64,000 nucleotides of DNA from contig OY783197.1 of assembly GCA_963678675.1 (NCBI GenBank), positions 3,382,400 through 3,446,399 of the forward strand. Reading direction: 5' to 3'. Below, piece after piece: positions 23,149 to 35,090 of this stretch; position 1 is the stretch's first letter, and every line of letters starts with the position of its first letter. The translations under genes and the position numbers were made by a program. The DNA comes from Xiphydria camelus (taxonomy: Eukaryota; Arthropoda; Insecta; Hymenoptera; Xiphydriidae). The notes beneath the pieces were generated by a model. It was not told the DNA's origin. It saw only the letters and a program-made list of their open reading frames with translations, and did not search any database.

Positions 23149-23639
23149 CACCTTTTAGATTGTGTTTGATTTTTTCCTAAAATGCGTTCCCATCTGCAGA
23201 TAGTAAAAGTAAATTTTTTAATGCATCAATTAATTATCTCTTCCTCACAACCACATGGAATAGTATGCGACTGCAAGGAAGAAGTATTTAAGTAATATGA
23301 AAAAAGATCAATGATGTAAATAAATAATTACTTGCGACCCCACAAGCGATCATTAGTAGATCCACTAATTCTTTTTCTCTGTATATCTCACAGATATTCA
23401 ATATCTATTGCCGAATATTCATACAATATTTGTAGGATATATTTTTGCTGTCTGGGTGAACTCATATTTGGTGACATAAAAGTGAGTTCCCTCATTAAAC
23501 AATAAGAATACATTTGGGGCTGTTTTGATGCGTGTCGAGGAACTAATTTTCAAATACAGGAATTGAAAAGGAACTCTTAGAATTTTCTGTGCTGTCTGGC
23601 GTTATTTTACGGATAGCGATATTCACGTGCCTCAATTTA

Positions 23640-25320
23640 AATGCCTCGCCCCGTAAGTCCCAGTTCGCGCTCAGTTTCGATCAGCGGTCCACGAGACCGC
23701 TCTCCGCCTCGAGCCGAAACACGCGCGCTACGAGGGGCCGGTAAGTAGCACTCCAAACAAGCGGCGCGGCGAGCGTGGATCCTTTCGGTAAATAGGTACT
23801 TCCCAAACGTCGATGACGCAACAGCCGCCCCTCAGCGAAGAGCGGAACACGGCTCGGAGGACCGGGAGTAGAGGGAGACTCGACTCCTGCGGCCACACTG
23901 TACAGTTCGGACGTCGAATAACGACCGGTCCGGCCCGGGGAGAAAAAAAGGATCACGCGACCGCGCGGCACAGCTCGCACGAGTCACACTCTACTCGTAC
24001 GTGTGCGCATACCTACGGCAATGACGCGCGTGGCATACAAAAGCCGCGTACTATACGAGGAGAGGTGTGCGTCTGGGTTATCTGCCCTCTGCGCTCCGCC
24101 GCCCTTGCGTCGCGGCCCCGCCCAGAGACCGGCAACTGAAACGTGACTCACGCGAACCCCGAGGAACCCCCTGAAAATAAACCCACCCCGTCTCGCGCGC
24201 CTCCCCCGCAGCGCTGGCAAAAATAGCGTCCGCCGCCGAAAAGGCACCCCGAACTAAACGGGGCGCTCGCGAGGGGGTGGGTTCGCCGCGCCCGGAGAAA
24301 TTTTCTTTCTCCGAGAGGGCCCTGACCTTGCACCCCTGTCGAGCGCCCCTCCCCCCGTCGCCGGTCTACGAACCGCGTCGAATTTATCGAGCAGTCCCCG
24401 GGCTATTAATAATATCGCGCGCGCGAGTGCGATCGCGGATCGTCGCAGGACCCGCGCGCGCGCGTCTCCTCGCCCTCATCGCAGTGGCGACTCAGACGCG
24501 GCCGCGAAGGAGGGAAGCAAGTACCGTACGATATATACGTTCGACGCGAGCTAAGCCACGGGACACCGCGCTCTACTCTACTCACCGGTGGGAACGCTGT
24601 GCGACTAGACGCGTAAAACGCTGGCTCGCCGGCGACACTCCGCTGATTCCGGCGCACAAAGAGGAGCGGGAGGCAAATCCGTCACGAACGAACCTCACAG
24701 ACTGACGTTTCTCGCGCGACTGAGCCGGCGAGAGACACCGCGCGCCCGTCGACGCGGTCGGGGGAGCGACCGTGAACGCGAGGGTGGGGAAGGACGCGAG
24801 GGGGAAGCGCGAGAAAGCAGGAGCGAGAAAGACGCGGCGAGAGAATGCATCGAACTGTCGGAGGGCCGGTGAACCCGCCGGGCCCTGGCTGCGGCGATTT
24901 CGCGCACCCGCGGAGCGGCTGCGGGAGTCCTCCGAGTTGAGGAGCGGTGACGGCGTCGTGTAACGGGCTCCGCGAAAAAAAAAGAGAGAGAGACCGGATG
25001 ACGTGTCCGTAATTCGAGACGATACAAGGATGATGGGACATTTTCGACTCGCCTCGTATCGCGAGTTTCCCCGATCGCGGCTCCCTTATCTGCAGCGCGC
25101 ATGGCGACGCGCGAGAATAGCCCCGGGAACAACCGACGCTCTTCCGTCCGGTCGGACCGCAAGGCGTATCGCGGCGAAACATCGACGACGCAGCTCAGGG
25201 ATTTCCAACTCGGCCGAGACAAGTCGCGTAGCAACGGGTGCTTCGGAGCGCGTATTATGTGCATTCGCGTTACGAGGAAGAATTATACCGTGTCGAGAAA
25301 AGATGTCATAGTTTCCTGTT
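23640..25320. other. Large CpG-rich block (1.7 kb)
   Basis: The most GC- and CpG-dense stretch of the window. Open frames occur in all phases on both strands as expected from composition and encode Arg/Ser/Pro-rich strings with no recognisable domain. A purine run (AAAAAAAAAGAGAGAGAGA near 24977) and repeated CGCGCG tracts are present. Best read as a candidate promoter and 5'-untranslated region, possibly of fascin (minus strand). Function is inferred from composition only. Confidence 0.4.
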
Positions 25321-25478
25321 GACAATTTCTATGGGAATCTGACGGGCTTCGGACACAGCAGTTTCAGATGTCCTGTAGGAAAGTTTGAGTTGGACGAGTA
25401 GATCATTTTATGTGTTTCCGATATGATGAATAGGGATTTACCACATTTATTATTGTTGTTGTTGTTATTGTTGTTATC

Positions 25479-25840
25479 CAGGGTAGCTACAGAAACTTGA
25501 TTATAGAATTCCCTGCGACTATTTCAGATAAAGTTATAAGTATATTCCTGTTTTTTATTTGTTTGTATTAGGAGTTTTGTATGATCATATGAACAAAATT
25601 ATGGATAATCATAACACAAGAGCACGAGGCTACAAAGAGGTTTATACGCTAAGAAAGTAACGAGGATGGTGAAAACTCTAATTCTAGTCGATGGGACACA
25701 CGTTCACTACTACTGGAGATATCTGAAGCAGCAGCAAGAATACATATATCAACGATTAAATTTCGAGAAATGAACTCCGTAAAAATGAAAAATTCCTCGA
25801 CATTTTCTCAGTTTTCCAGAGGTTTCCGATAGCCACCCTG
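25479..25840. mobile_element. Family B TIR element (CAGGGTRGCTA ends)
   Basis: The left end is CAGGGTAGCTACAGAAACTTG and the right end is CCGATAGCCACCCTG, so the termini are inverted repeats of each other. The interior matches 18102-18740, 33893-34333 and a fragment at 13180-13280. Confidence 0.75.
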
Positions 25841-25883
25841 AAAATCCCATAGATAATGCTTCTGACACAGCAATTCCAGATAT

Positions 25884-26460
25884 CTGAAGGGTACAGGGGA
25901 AAAACCAGCTAAGTCCATTTTTATTGAAATCGAGATAGTCGCGCCGTCTTACGGCAAATTTTCCGCTCTAATGAGTAAATCAGTCAGGGGAAGAACCGGA
26001 CAAGTCGCAAAATATTGCTAATCTTGTAAATCGTACACACGGGAAAAACAGGCTATGTCCACACAGTGCAGGTGAAAAATAAGCAAGCCAAAAAAGTTTT
26101 GTGGTCCAACTGCTCAGGCATTTTTAAATAATACCACATAATTAAAATAAGTAGTTTTCATTTGTGTTTTCATTAAAATTGTTGTAAAACAACATTTTGT
26201 TTTCCCCTAAACACATGGGAAAAACCAGCTAAGTCACTGTCGTTATTGACGTAACCATGAATTGTGTAAACATTGGCTACCCTGTGTGGGCTTGAAATTA
26301 TCATATTATGTCTGGAATATGATAAACTCTTTGATGTTGTCAAGTTGTAAGTGCTTAATATCAATTTGGTACAAAATTGAAAATGCATTTTTATCTCAAA
26401 TTGCCGATAACTCGAATACCATTATTTGTGACGTAGCTGGTTTTTCCCCTATACCCTTCA
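25884..26460. mobile_element. TIR element nested in a family D repeat
   Basis: Ends are TGAAGGGTACAGGGGAAAAA and TTTTTCCCCTATACCCTTCA. It splits a family D repeat (CAATTCCAGATATC before, TCTACTAGAAAAGTTTGAG after) that is uninterrupted at other sites such as 18990 and 36665. The ACCAGCTAAGTC motif of the left end also recurs inside near 26226. No transposase is seen. Confidence 0.8.
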
Positions 26461-26685
26461 TCTACTAGAAAAGTTTGAGAAGAACGAATAGAAATTCATT
26501 TAACTCTATGTGTATCCGAGATAATGCATAGTTCGCCAAATTTTATATTGTTATTATTAGAATCAGCAGCTACAATTGCTGATTTGCCCTTATCTTGCTA
26601 CCAAATTTTTTACCGTTTCCCTCTATTACTCTGGTTCACTTTGTCTATGCATCGCTACCCCTCTAGAGTCTCTATTCCCTTATAT

Positions 26686-26857
26686 TACTCTTCTCTGGAC
26701 AATACAACTTCATATCTAATCGACTTTTGAAGGAGTTCAAGCACGCCGCTTTTACCGTCAAGGGCAAAAGAGCATTCCAGGCGGAGGTGACACGGTTCCC
26801 GAAACGATTCTCCCCGAGTGTCGTATTGAAAGTCCGTAAAAAGAAGTAAAATCCCAT
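26686..26857 (-). pseudogene. LINE reverse-transcriptase C-terminal remnant
   Basis: The minus strand encodes a short frame with the signature NRVTSAWNALL followed by NSFKSRLD, the pattern (N-x-W-N-x-L-P, then V-N-x-F-K-x-R-L-D) found at the carboxy end of many insect non-LTR ORF2 proteins. The frame closes soon after, and the adjacent minus-strand sequence to about 26540 looks like its 3' UTR. The rest of ORF2 is absent, so this is a 5'-truncated dead copy. Confidence 0.6.
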
Positions 26858-26859
26858 AA

Positions 26860-28030
26860 AGATAACAAAGATAATAAAGATAACACGCCATTCTACTTGT
26901 AATTACTAATTGAACCTTATACATGATGTCTAGCGAAGTATGAAAGACTAAGATAATACATTTTCCTTGACCATTGCGGGCATAAATCCGGTATGGAGTA
27001 TAATGTATCCGTAAAATGCCAATTGAAAAATAAGTATGAAAATGATTTTCGAATACACGTTTAGTCATGGCTATATACAGTACTGTTCCGTCTTTGCGCG
27101 ACGGACTACGCGCCAAATTAATCTTGCGTAGTTGGTTTGGGATGAATGAAAATTACACCGTTTTACAGAAAAAAACAAAAACTATGTATTTTATTTTCGA
27201 GCAATTCGAATGTCGCTCGAGGGTTTCGAACGAAATGGTCGTCCGGCGGTTTTTGGACGAACTGCCCGGTCGCTCTTCGACCAGGAGCTTGCAGTTTTGA
27301 CCTTTTTAACTTTCTCCTCCGACCGAGGGGATGCGGGAGGCAGGGTTGATAATATTATCAACCTGGAGGAAACTCCAGTGGTCGGTTCCTGTCCCGGCCC
27401 ACGGGACCCCGTGGCAATGAGGAACTTTCTCGGATCTAATTTTATAGCTCACAGGGTCCCAAAGATTGTCGAATTCCCCCTCACACACCGGTCCAGGGCC
27501 CAAGTGCGAGGAGCCTACGGGCGGATACGCGACAATTACTTCTATCGGTAATCGATATTCTTACTACCGGTAAAAAGAGAGCTGATTCATAGGAAACTTT
27601 TCAAATTTATGAAGTTTGAGACTTTTTGAATAATTCTAACATATTTTTTAATCTCTCTGACTTCCGTGACTCACATAATTCCATGAAAATTTCAGGTTTT
27701 TCAGAATATTAATTTTTGCAGATATAAACCCCCTGTTTAAAATTTAGTAGACAGATTTTTTTAAGAGTAGTAAGATATTATGAATTCTTATACAATTTAT
27801 AAAAATTCAAAGGAAGATGACAAATTCTATGAAAATTGTGATGACAAATTCTGATAAATTCTATCAGTTTTTGGCGATTCTCACGGACACATTTTTTAAC
27901 AGAATCTATCTATTATTATAAGAAATTGATTAAAAATTGTCAAATATTATTAAACTTTTTCAAACATTTTTAATATCATTTGTCAACTTTTGTAAGAAAA
28001 TTCGTTTCATGAAATAATGCAAATTACGTC
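26860..28030. other. Unassigned AT-rich spacer with repeats
   Basis: Family D repeat fragments (CCCATAAAGATAACAAAGATAA) occupy 26850-27060. A GC-richer patch near 27230-27540 has a short TTGATAATATTATCAA palindrome. The remainder is AT-rich. No supported gene. Confidence 0.4.
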
Positions 28031-28269
28031 AAATATTGGCAGATCATCGAATTGACATTATCAAAGTAGGACAGATTTTGAACGCAGATGTGATAATTTC
28101 TGTTAAAATTTTCCAACATTTAATACTCGGTTTTGAAAAAATCATTCGTCTCAGATTTTCTACTAGTGGGTGTCCGGAATCGCTGCGTCAAAAGCACATC
28201 AACTTCCCATGGGAATTTCAGGGGATCTCTACAAGTTTTCTGTGAGAATCTACGACATTTCTTTAACAG

Positions 28270-29800
28270 GTTGGGGCGCTCCTACGAACGGTTTAACGCC
28301 GCGTTCGACCGGCTATCAGCGCCAAGAAAAAAAATCTCGTCGCGCGGCGCTAAGTGCAATTAAACGATTGCCAATTAAGCCGCGCAACCAGATCTTAATT
28401 CGATTCGACGCGGAGCAAGATTTCGCGGACCGTATCTAATTGGAACCTCCTCTATATCCGCGTCCCCGCGATGCGTCTAGAAAACGCTGCTCGGCCGGCC
28501 GATAACACGGTTCTTTCGGCCCCGCGAGTTCCCGGGGGTGGGGAGCGCGTCTATATCTCGCGTATATTACCGCCGCTTCCCCGAAAGATTTCCCCAGCGA
28601 CGCTTACGTGGAACGCGCACCAGATTATAGACGACGACGACGTCGCCGCGAAGACAAAGGGAGGAACGACGCGAGGTTCCGGGAGGCGGACGATTGTTCT
28701 CGTCGTATTCGCACAGTGGCGCGATGCAACGGACGTGTGCATTACGACCGTGGCGTGTTCCGGCCGCGCGCAATATTTCATCCTTCCGCGAAGGACGCCG
28801 CCGTTCGTAAATACACGCGCGTACATAGAGCGCGCGCGCGCGCGCGCGACGCAAAATTCTCCGAGAACAATGAGAGCGAATCGCTCGGTGAAGTTTTCAA
28901 TTGCGCAAAGAGCTCGACGCTCCGAAACGAGAGATCCCGCGTAGACGAGAGCCCCCCGCAAGACGGAGGGTATAACTTTACAGGCTCTCTCTCTCTCTCT
29001 CTCCGATTACCTCCATCGCTTTTTTTCTTCGACCGGAACACGGCCGCAGCTCCGACGCGCGTATGCGTGCACATCGCCACGTGCTAAACGATCGCAGACG
29101 AGCACTACGACGCGCGATTCCCAACGCAGCAGCTTCCCGTCCGGCTCCCGGCCTTCTCCTCGCGTCAAACGGGATTTCCCCCTCGATTATCGCGCCTCGA
29201 GCGCGTGCGATCTTCTGCTAAGTGGATAAAGCTCCGCAAAAACGGCCGATCGCCGATCGGCAATCGCTCCGTCGCCGGGCTTACGCGCAGCGTTCACCAC
29301 GCGAGCGCGTTGCCTAATTGCTCGCTTCCGGGTACTCGGTGGTAGCCTCGCCTCGCAATTAATCCGCCGACCGAGGAACACAGCGGCGTGTTCAAACCCT
29401 GCGGCTCCGTGGTAAGAAGTCGCGAATCGGCTGCAAAAGAAACTCTCCTCGTTACCAGATTCTCCGTTCGGTAATCCTTGTTCCGGTGCGTCCGCATTCG
29501 ACGCCGGAGCGGAAACCTGTACGCCCCGTCCGCGTATATCGCGGGAACGGCGGAGAGCGCGCGTATGGAAGTCGCGAAGCGGAGTTCGCTGACCGGCAAA
29601 GGCGAAGCGTGTGGAAGCGAGCGCGCGTATGTACGTGCGAGCGAGCTAACGAGCAGACCGTGACCGTGACCGTGTCCGTGACCGACTTGCGTCGGTTCCA
29701 CTGCGCGTACCTACTCTCGGACCGACCTGAATACCCATTTTATCTGCGACGGCGAACCGGGTACCTGTGCGCGGCGGTCAGGGGGAGACGAGGACAATAT
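28270..29800. other. CpG-rich block with (CG)n and (CT)n tracts
   Basis: A second CpG-dense stretch with overlapping open frames on both strands and no recognisable protein. It contains a 19-base alternating CG tract at 28830-28848 and a (CT)n run near 28985-29003. Candidate regulatory or 5'-untranslated sequence; no gene assigned. Confidence 0.35.
28830..28848. repeat. Alternating GC/CG tract
   Basis: Nineteen bases of uninterrupted GCGC alternation, a sequence type able to form Z-DNA, inside the CpG-rich block. Confidence 0.9.
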
Positions 29801-29801
29801 T

Positions 29802-31088
29802 GAGCCGCTCGCTGCAACAACGACTTAAGTCGAGTTAAGTTTTTATTATGAATTTATCGATTTTTACGTCTTGCGTCATATCAACTCAGTACGCGTAGTA
29901 TACAGGCTTCACGGTGCAGGGAAAGAGCAGTTTTAGGGAAATAAGGACATAATATCACAGAAATGGAGATTTCTAGGGACCACATATTCAAAACATTTAT
30001 ACAGATAACTCACACAGTTTATACAGGACTAGCACAACACTTCTAATCTGATACTAATTAATTGCTATCACAAAATCTGCTGCACTCGTTAAGCAAGGAT
30101 TATTGCCATAACGTTCTCTGCTTACTATTTCCGATAGAAAACGATGGAATGCAGTAAAAATGATTAAAAAATATAATAGAGCTTGAAATCAATAGTTTCT
30201 TGTAATTTTCATATTAAAAATACTATAAAAGCTTATACAGACCTTATTGTTTTTTATGGTATTTAATGTGAAAATTATAAGAAACGATACAACTTCTCAC
30301 TCTATGGTATTTTTCAATCTTTTCTACAATTTTCTATCGGATATTTTTAGCAGGGCTCTTTCACTCTTCAGTACCTCACCGACAAGATAACTAAACATAC
30401 TGATACTGAATCTACATCATATCTATATAAATTAATCTACATGAATTAATTCAGATTAGAAAAATTGCAGATACTTCAAAATGTATTGACGGTTCCTTTT
30501 TTATTTTAATTTCTTCTGCGGAACTCGAACCACCATATTATTTTGTCTCTTTTTTTTTATATTTTTCTGCAACGTATCTAGTGCAATTCTTTCGTTTTTT
30601 TTCCTTCTCTCATAATCTTTCCAAGCCGCTGTACATCTTCTGAAATATATCAGCTCCTGCACAATGTCTTTTATCTCCGCGATACTTTTTATTAGAATGT
30701 TAATTTCTACTTGCATTGCTTCCAAAGCATAAGCTGCATTTTTATAAGATTGTTGCACATCTCTTGACTCGTTTTTCATTTTCTTAACTGTCCAATTTTC
30801 CTTATTTAAACTCAAACGTACTGTATTCTATAAGCTATATACAGGAATATAAGGACTTTTAGAGTCATGATGTTAATTTTAAGAACTTTTAGGGGCTTCA
30901 AAAAAATAGGAACCATAGGGACTGTGAAGCCTGAATACCTACAAGTTTTACAGGTTTTTCAGAATTAACCGGAAACCCTGCAACACCTTATACCGCATGT
31001 AGTTGATATGACGCTGGACGCGGAAATCAATAGAACTATAACAAAAGCTTAACTCGACTTAAGCTGTTGTCGCTGCAGCAAACGGCTC
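29802..31088. mobile_element. GCCGTTCGCTGCAAC-family TIR element, 1.3-kb form
   Basis: The ends (TGAGCCGCTCGCTGCAAC and GCAGCAAACGGCTCA) and about 100 bp of each terminal repeat match the short MITE at 21930-22161. The interior is unique within the family. It includes a block around GAAAATTATAAGAAACG shared with 15380-15480 and a minus-strand open frame (30501-30815) with no ATG at its 5' end. That frame is rich in Lys/Glu, predicted coiled-coil, and not a recognisable transposase. It may be the parental non-autonomous form or a MITE that captured sequence. Confidence 0.7.
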
Positions 31089-31099
31089 AACTGTGACCA

Positions 31100-31900
31100 C
31101 GGAAGACATGCAAATCTGTCGAAGAAATCATCAGGCTGCATTACTTAATAGTAAAAATGTATATTTCACGGAGCAATTGCATTCGTTATTACAAATACGT
31201 CCGAGTTGCAGTCGCGACAAACGGGCGTGCGCGCGGTTCCGACGCAGTCGTCGATGTTTGTAAAATAGATCACGCGCGAGATTCATCGGCTTACGCGGCG
31301 CGCACACCCGCGCGGACGTCGCGTACCGAGGGGCTGCGACGGTGCGTGGTCTTCTCATTATGTACACGTCCGCTGTTGCTCTTCGCTCAAACATAGGCGC
31401 CGCGAACTCCGCGAGTTCGCGCGCCGTCTTAATATGGAAAGTTTCTATACATTCGCGTCGTGCGGCATCCCTTGCACGCGGCCCGTATATCGGATTTGCG
31501 ATGTACAGAATGGTTACGATACGTAGATACCTGCTAATATGGAAATAAACGATACTTTTCCTCGAAACACACACATCGATCCTCATCCGCGAACAAAAGT
31601 GTACCGATGGAGCGTGCACCGACGGTTCCGAGCGGCGGGAGGTGCGACGAGAGTACTCTGTCGCGATCGAATCGGTACTCCGGATCGCGAAGGAATATGC
31701 GCGACGTACAAGCGAGCGGGATTGTTTAGCGCTTCTCCTGGCGAAAGAATTGACGTTAGAGGCGTGGGAAATTTTGCAAAATTCGTTTCGAGCCTCGGCT
31801 AGCGACGCTTTCCAGTCTCTCGCGTGCCGCGGCGCTCGCTCGGCGTCCTCCGGTCCTACGTGCGCTTAGCACGCGTGAACCTCGCGAGGATCGTATAATT
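31100..31900. other. CpG-rich block downstream of RhoGDI
   Basis: GC-rich, with short open frames on both strands of Arg/Ala-rich composition and no domain. It lies beyond the 3' end of RhoGDI (minus strand). No gene supported. Confidence 0.3.
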
Positions 31901-32118
31901 GCGCAAAGCGGGATGTGTGAATACTAAATAAATACCACTGTTTCTTACGACTTAATTAACAGTTACTTCTTATGGCATCGCCGTGGCCGTGGCTGAAGAG
32001 CGATAAAAATTCATCGAAATAGGTTTGGCATTCTTCATCCTTATGTATAATTGCGTAGGGTTTAAGGCTAAATTAGTCCTGTCGTTGTCTTACGAACGGC
32101 GAGGGCGGGCGGCTCGGC

Positions 32119-35090
32119 TTATTCCTTCCAGTCCTTCTTGATGTCGAACGACCACTCCCACTTGAGGTGCTCGTGCTTGTCGTCGTCGGTGAAGAGGGAA
32201 TTGACGGTGTACGAGCCGCGGGCCATCACGCCGGCGGGCGCGTCCTCCGCTGGAGTGGTGTAAGACTGAATTTCCGTCTTGGGCGGGTACGAACCGACCA
32301 TGTGCGTCATTTTGTCCACTGAAACGCGATCGATCGATTCTAAATGCCACCGTTTATTATACGGGGCGCGACTTGAGATAGATATTTAATACGTCTACAG
32401 CCGAATATGTCGATTGGACGGATGTTTAATAGCTCTGCTATAATTATTCGAGGCGTCTAGCGATCAGGGATGATCAATTTCGGTGATTTCCAGGCAAGAT
32501 CACTGGATTTTTCCTTGGATGTACCGTAATATGGGGCTACTTGGACATATTTTAAATAGATTTTTATATAAAAGCAGTGCAGTACGTTTAAAAGTCTAAA
32601 AGTAGTTGCAATATACCAAGGGAACTTTCGTTTATAATAAAAGACTATTTATACTTGAAGAAATGCTTTTGTTAAGTTAGAAAAGGAATAAGCATTGTGT
32701 GTCTGAGTTAATCCATCCATAGGGCTACTTGGACATCTTTCAATATTGCGCTTAACAGGAAGCTTAAACTGTAGCTTGTGAAAATTATATTTCTGGAGGT
32801 TCTTGATGCTGCTGACTATCTGAATATGAACTTTGTGAAATTCAAAGTGGCAAACATAATATGACTGACTAAAATTTATTAAAACTGTATCTGTGAAAAT
32901 TGGTGTTTATAAAGTTTCCTTACTGCTGATTTCAAATATGGAAAAAGATTGTGAAGAAACAAAAAATGGCAGTCGATTAAAAACTTTTTAAATTAATACA
33001 GGCCTCACAGCATTCCTAAATTTTAATTTAGGGGAAATAGGGGGTACATTTTTTAAAAAATAAGAACAAAATAAGGTGAATAGAAAATAGTAAAATATGT
33101 TATCATCACATTGAAAGTATAAAAACGTATATCTATTACACAACAAGCCTAAAAATAAATTGATCTTATTTGTAAGCTCCTTTGTATAATATACGTTTTC
33201 TATACTTTCTTCCTACTTTAGTTAAACGCACTTTAGTTTAAACATAACTCATATATTTAATTGGAACATAAAATAATGGAACTGCAAGTATGTTATAGTA
33301 ATAAAAACTTTTTTGGCAAGACAAAATTTGTCTACATAAATATAAAATACATATTCTACTTTTTATCACTATATCAATTCGTACTTTGCACTATTAATAC
33401 GAATGAAATCAACTCAGCTGATAGCAGTTAAGCACAGTTCAACTTCACGAATGTAAAAATATCCTTACATCAATGGTTAAATTATTTAAAACAGAGTGCA
33501 TTTAGGGATGTTTTACAATATTAAGGTATTTTTAAGGCGTGGCGCTAAAATAGAACACTTAGGTAAATAGGGACAAACTGTGAGGACTGTTTATGTGACC
33601 ATTGCTTTTTTTTTCCAAGGAATATTATTCTTAACGAAATAAATAATATTTCAATTCTTTGTGAAAACTTTAACGTAATGCTACGCGCGGTGTTACCACG
33701 CTATGAACAAGTAGCCCCATTGCTAGGGTACCAGTGATTTTTTAAGCGTTTATACAGAATTTTCTGCTCAAACGAAAATGAGAATTTCAGTTTCATTAAT
33801 ACCAGAACCGAGTCTCACTGTTCCCTGTCATTGATGTTATTCGCAGGCGATCTTTAACGCGAAGTTTACCGTCCGCGCCTCCACAGAGTGGCTACAGAGA
33901 AACTTAATTTTAGAACTCCCTGACATTTCTCTGATTTTTCCCTGACCATTTCAGATCAACTTTTGCAAATATTCCCTAATATTTTCGATCATATTACGAG
34001 TTTTGCATAATCAACAAAGCTACATGAATAATCGTAATGCAAGAATACGAACTGGAACCAAACCCGACATTTTGGGATTGTGAGAGTAGCTTGCAAAGAG
34101 GTTTGTACGCTAAAAAAAGTACATTGATGGTAAAGACCATAATTCTAGTCGATGAGACACGCGTGCGCTATTTCTGCAGATATCTGAAGCAGCAACGCAT
34201 ATCGCATCATTAAATGTTCCGCTATAACTCCACGTTACTTATAATTTCCTGAAAAAATCCTAAATTCCCTGATATTTCCCTGACTCTTTAAATCCCTGAC
34301 ATTTCTCGGTTCTCCAGGTCTTTAGCCACCCTGTTCTAACATATCCAGCATTCAGGGATTTCAATAGATTCCACGATATTCCCGTGATATTTCCACAATC
34401 TCAACGATTTTCATGATCACTAGACGCTCTGATTATTAAATGAGTAAAACTTTAAAACAAACGAGGAGGAGAGAACGTGTGTTTTTACCTGTTACTCCTG
34501 CGGAATATCCATTATTTCGAGATGCGTTTGAAGTAAATAACGAATATAGTAAAGCGCTATTGCTTATAAAACCAGCAAAAAAGGTTGACAAAAACCAACA
34601 ATACTTACCAGGTACGCCAAGGCGGTAGGTCTTCTGCAGATACTTAAGTCCGTGCACAATCTCTCGTTGAACGATGAAGTCGATGCGGATTTTGTAGCTA
34701 ACTCCCTCCTTGATGACGAAGGTCTGCTTCTTAAGCTGCGTCAAGTCACCGGTCAAATCCAATTCCATGTCAGGCCGGTCCGCCACGCAGAGCGCCAACT
34801 TCTTGACTATCACCTTTCTGGGATCGGACGGGTCTGAAATCAAGTCGTCTTTGTCTCTCGATTCCCCCGAAGTCAAATTCCCGTTCGACGAGGCACGATA
34901 TCTCACCGAAAATGACGCTTCCGGCCTTTGCCTCTCCCAAGAGCGTCTCCTTGTACTTGCGCAGGCTCTCGTCCTCCTTGTCCGCCTCCAGGATCTGTTC
35001 GATGGTCTTCTCCGGCGGCGGCTTGTAGTCGGACTCCGCCTCCAGCTCGTCCTCCGGCGTGTCTACGTGGTCCACCGCTGGATCCGCCAT
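32119..35090 (-). CDS. RhoGDI: Rho GDP-dissociation inhibitor, three exons, intact
   Basis: Cytosolic chaperone that extracts prenylated Rho/Rac/Cdc42 from membranes and blocks GDP release. Exons in gene order: 34907-35090, 34609-34833, 32119-32318; GT-AG junctions and phases agree, giving 202 aa (human RhoGDI-alpha 204). The amino regulatory arm contains NYKPP-type DYKPPPEKTIEQI and DDESLRKYKE-type (EDESLRKYKETLLG) blocks. The immunoglobulin-like domain contains ELDLTGDL, FVIKEGVSYKIRI, REIVHGLKYLQ and MVGSYPP, then ARGSYTVNSLFTDDDK and the closing WEWSFDIKKDWKE. The start ATG at 35088-35090 is preceded by a pyrimidine-rich CAG, so a non-coding 5' exon is likely upstream. Intron 2 is 2.3 kb and holds nested TIR elements. 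Identity is certain; metazoan arthropods normally have a single copy. Confidence 0.95.
32449..34432. mobile_element. Composite repeat in RhoGDI intron 2
   Basis: A GAGGCGTCTAGCGATCAGGGA left edge is mirrored by a TGATCACTAGACGCTC right edge, related to the CAGGGTGTCTAG family. The 2-kb interior is AT-rich, includes a family F block near 33035-33590 (GGGGAAATAGGGGG..GGGACAAACTGTGAGG) and a complete family B element at 33893-34333. No ORF. Confidence 0.5.
33893..34333. mobile_element. Family B TIR element in RhoGDI intron 2
   Basis: The left end CAGAGTGGCTACAGAGAAACTT and right end TCTTTAGCCACCCTG are inverted termini; the interior matches 25479-25840 and 18102-18740. Confidence 0.7.

Noticed and set aside
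24277..25264. Several 80-190-codon frames in the CpG-rich block
   Set aside because: Arg/Ser/Pro-rich strings in all six phases with no domain; expected from base composition.
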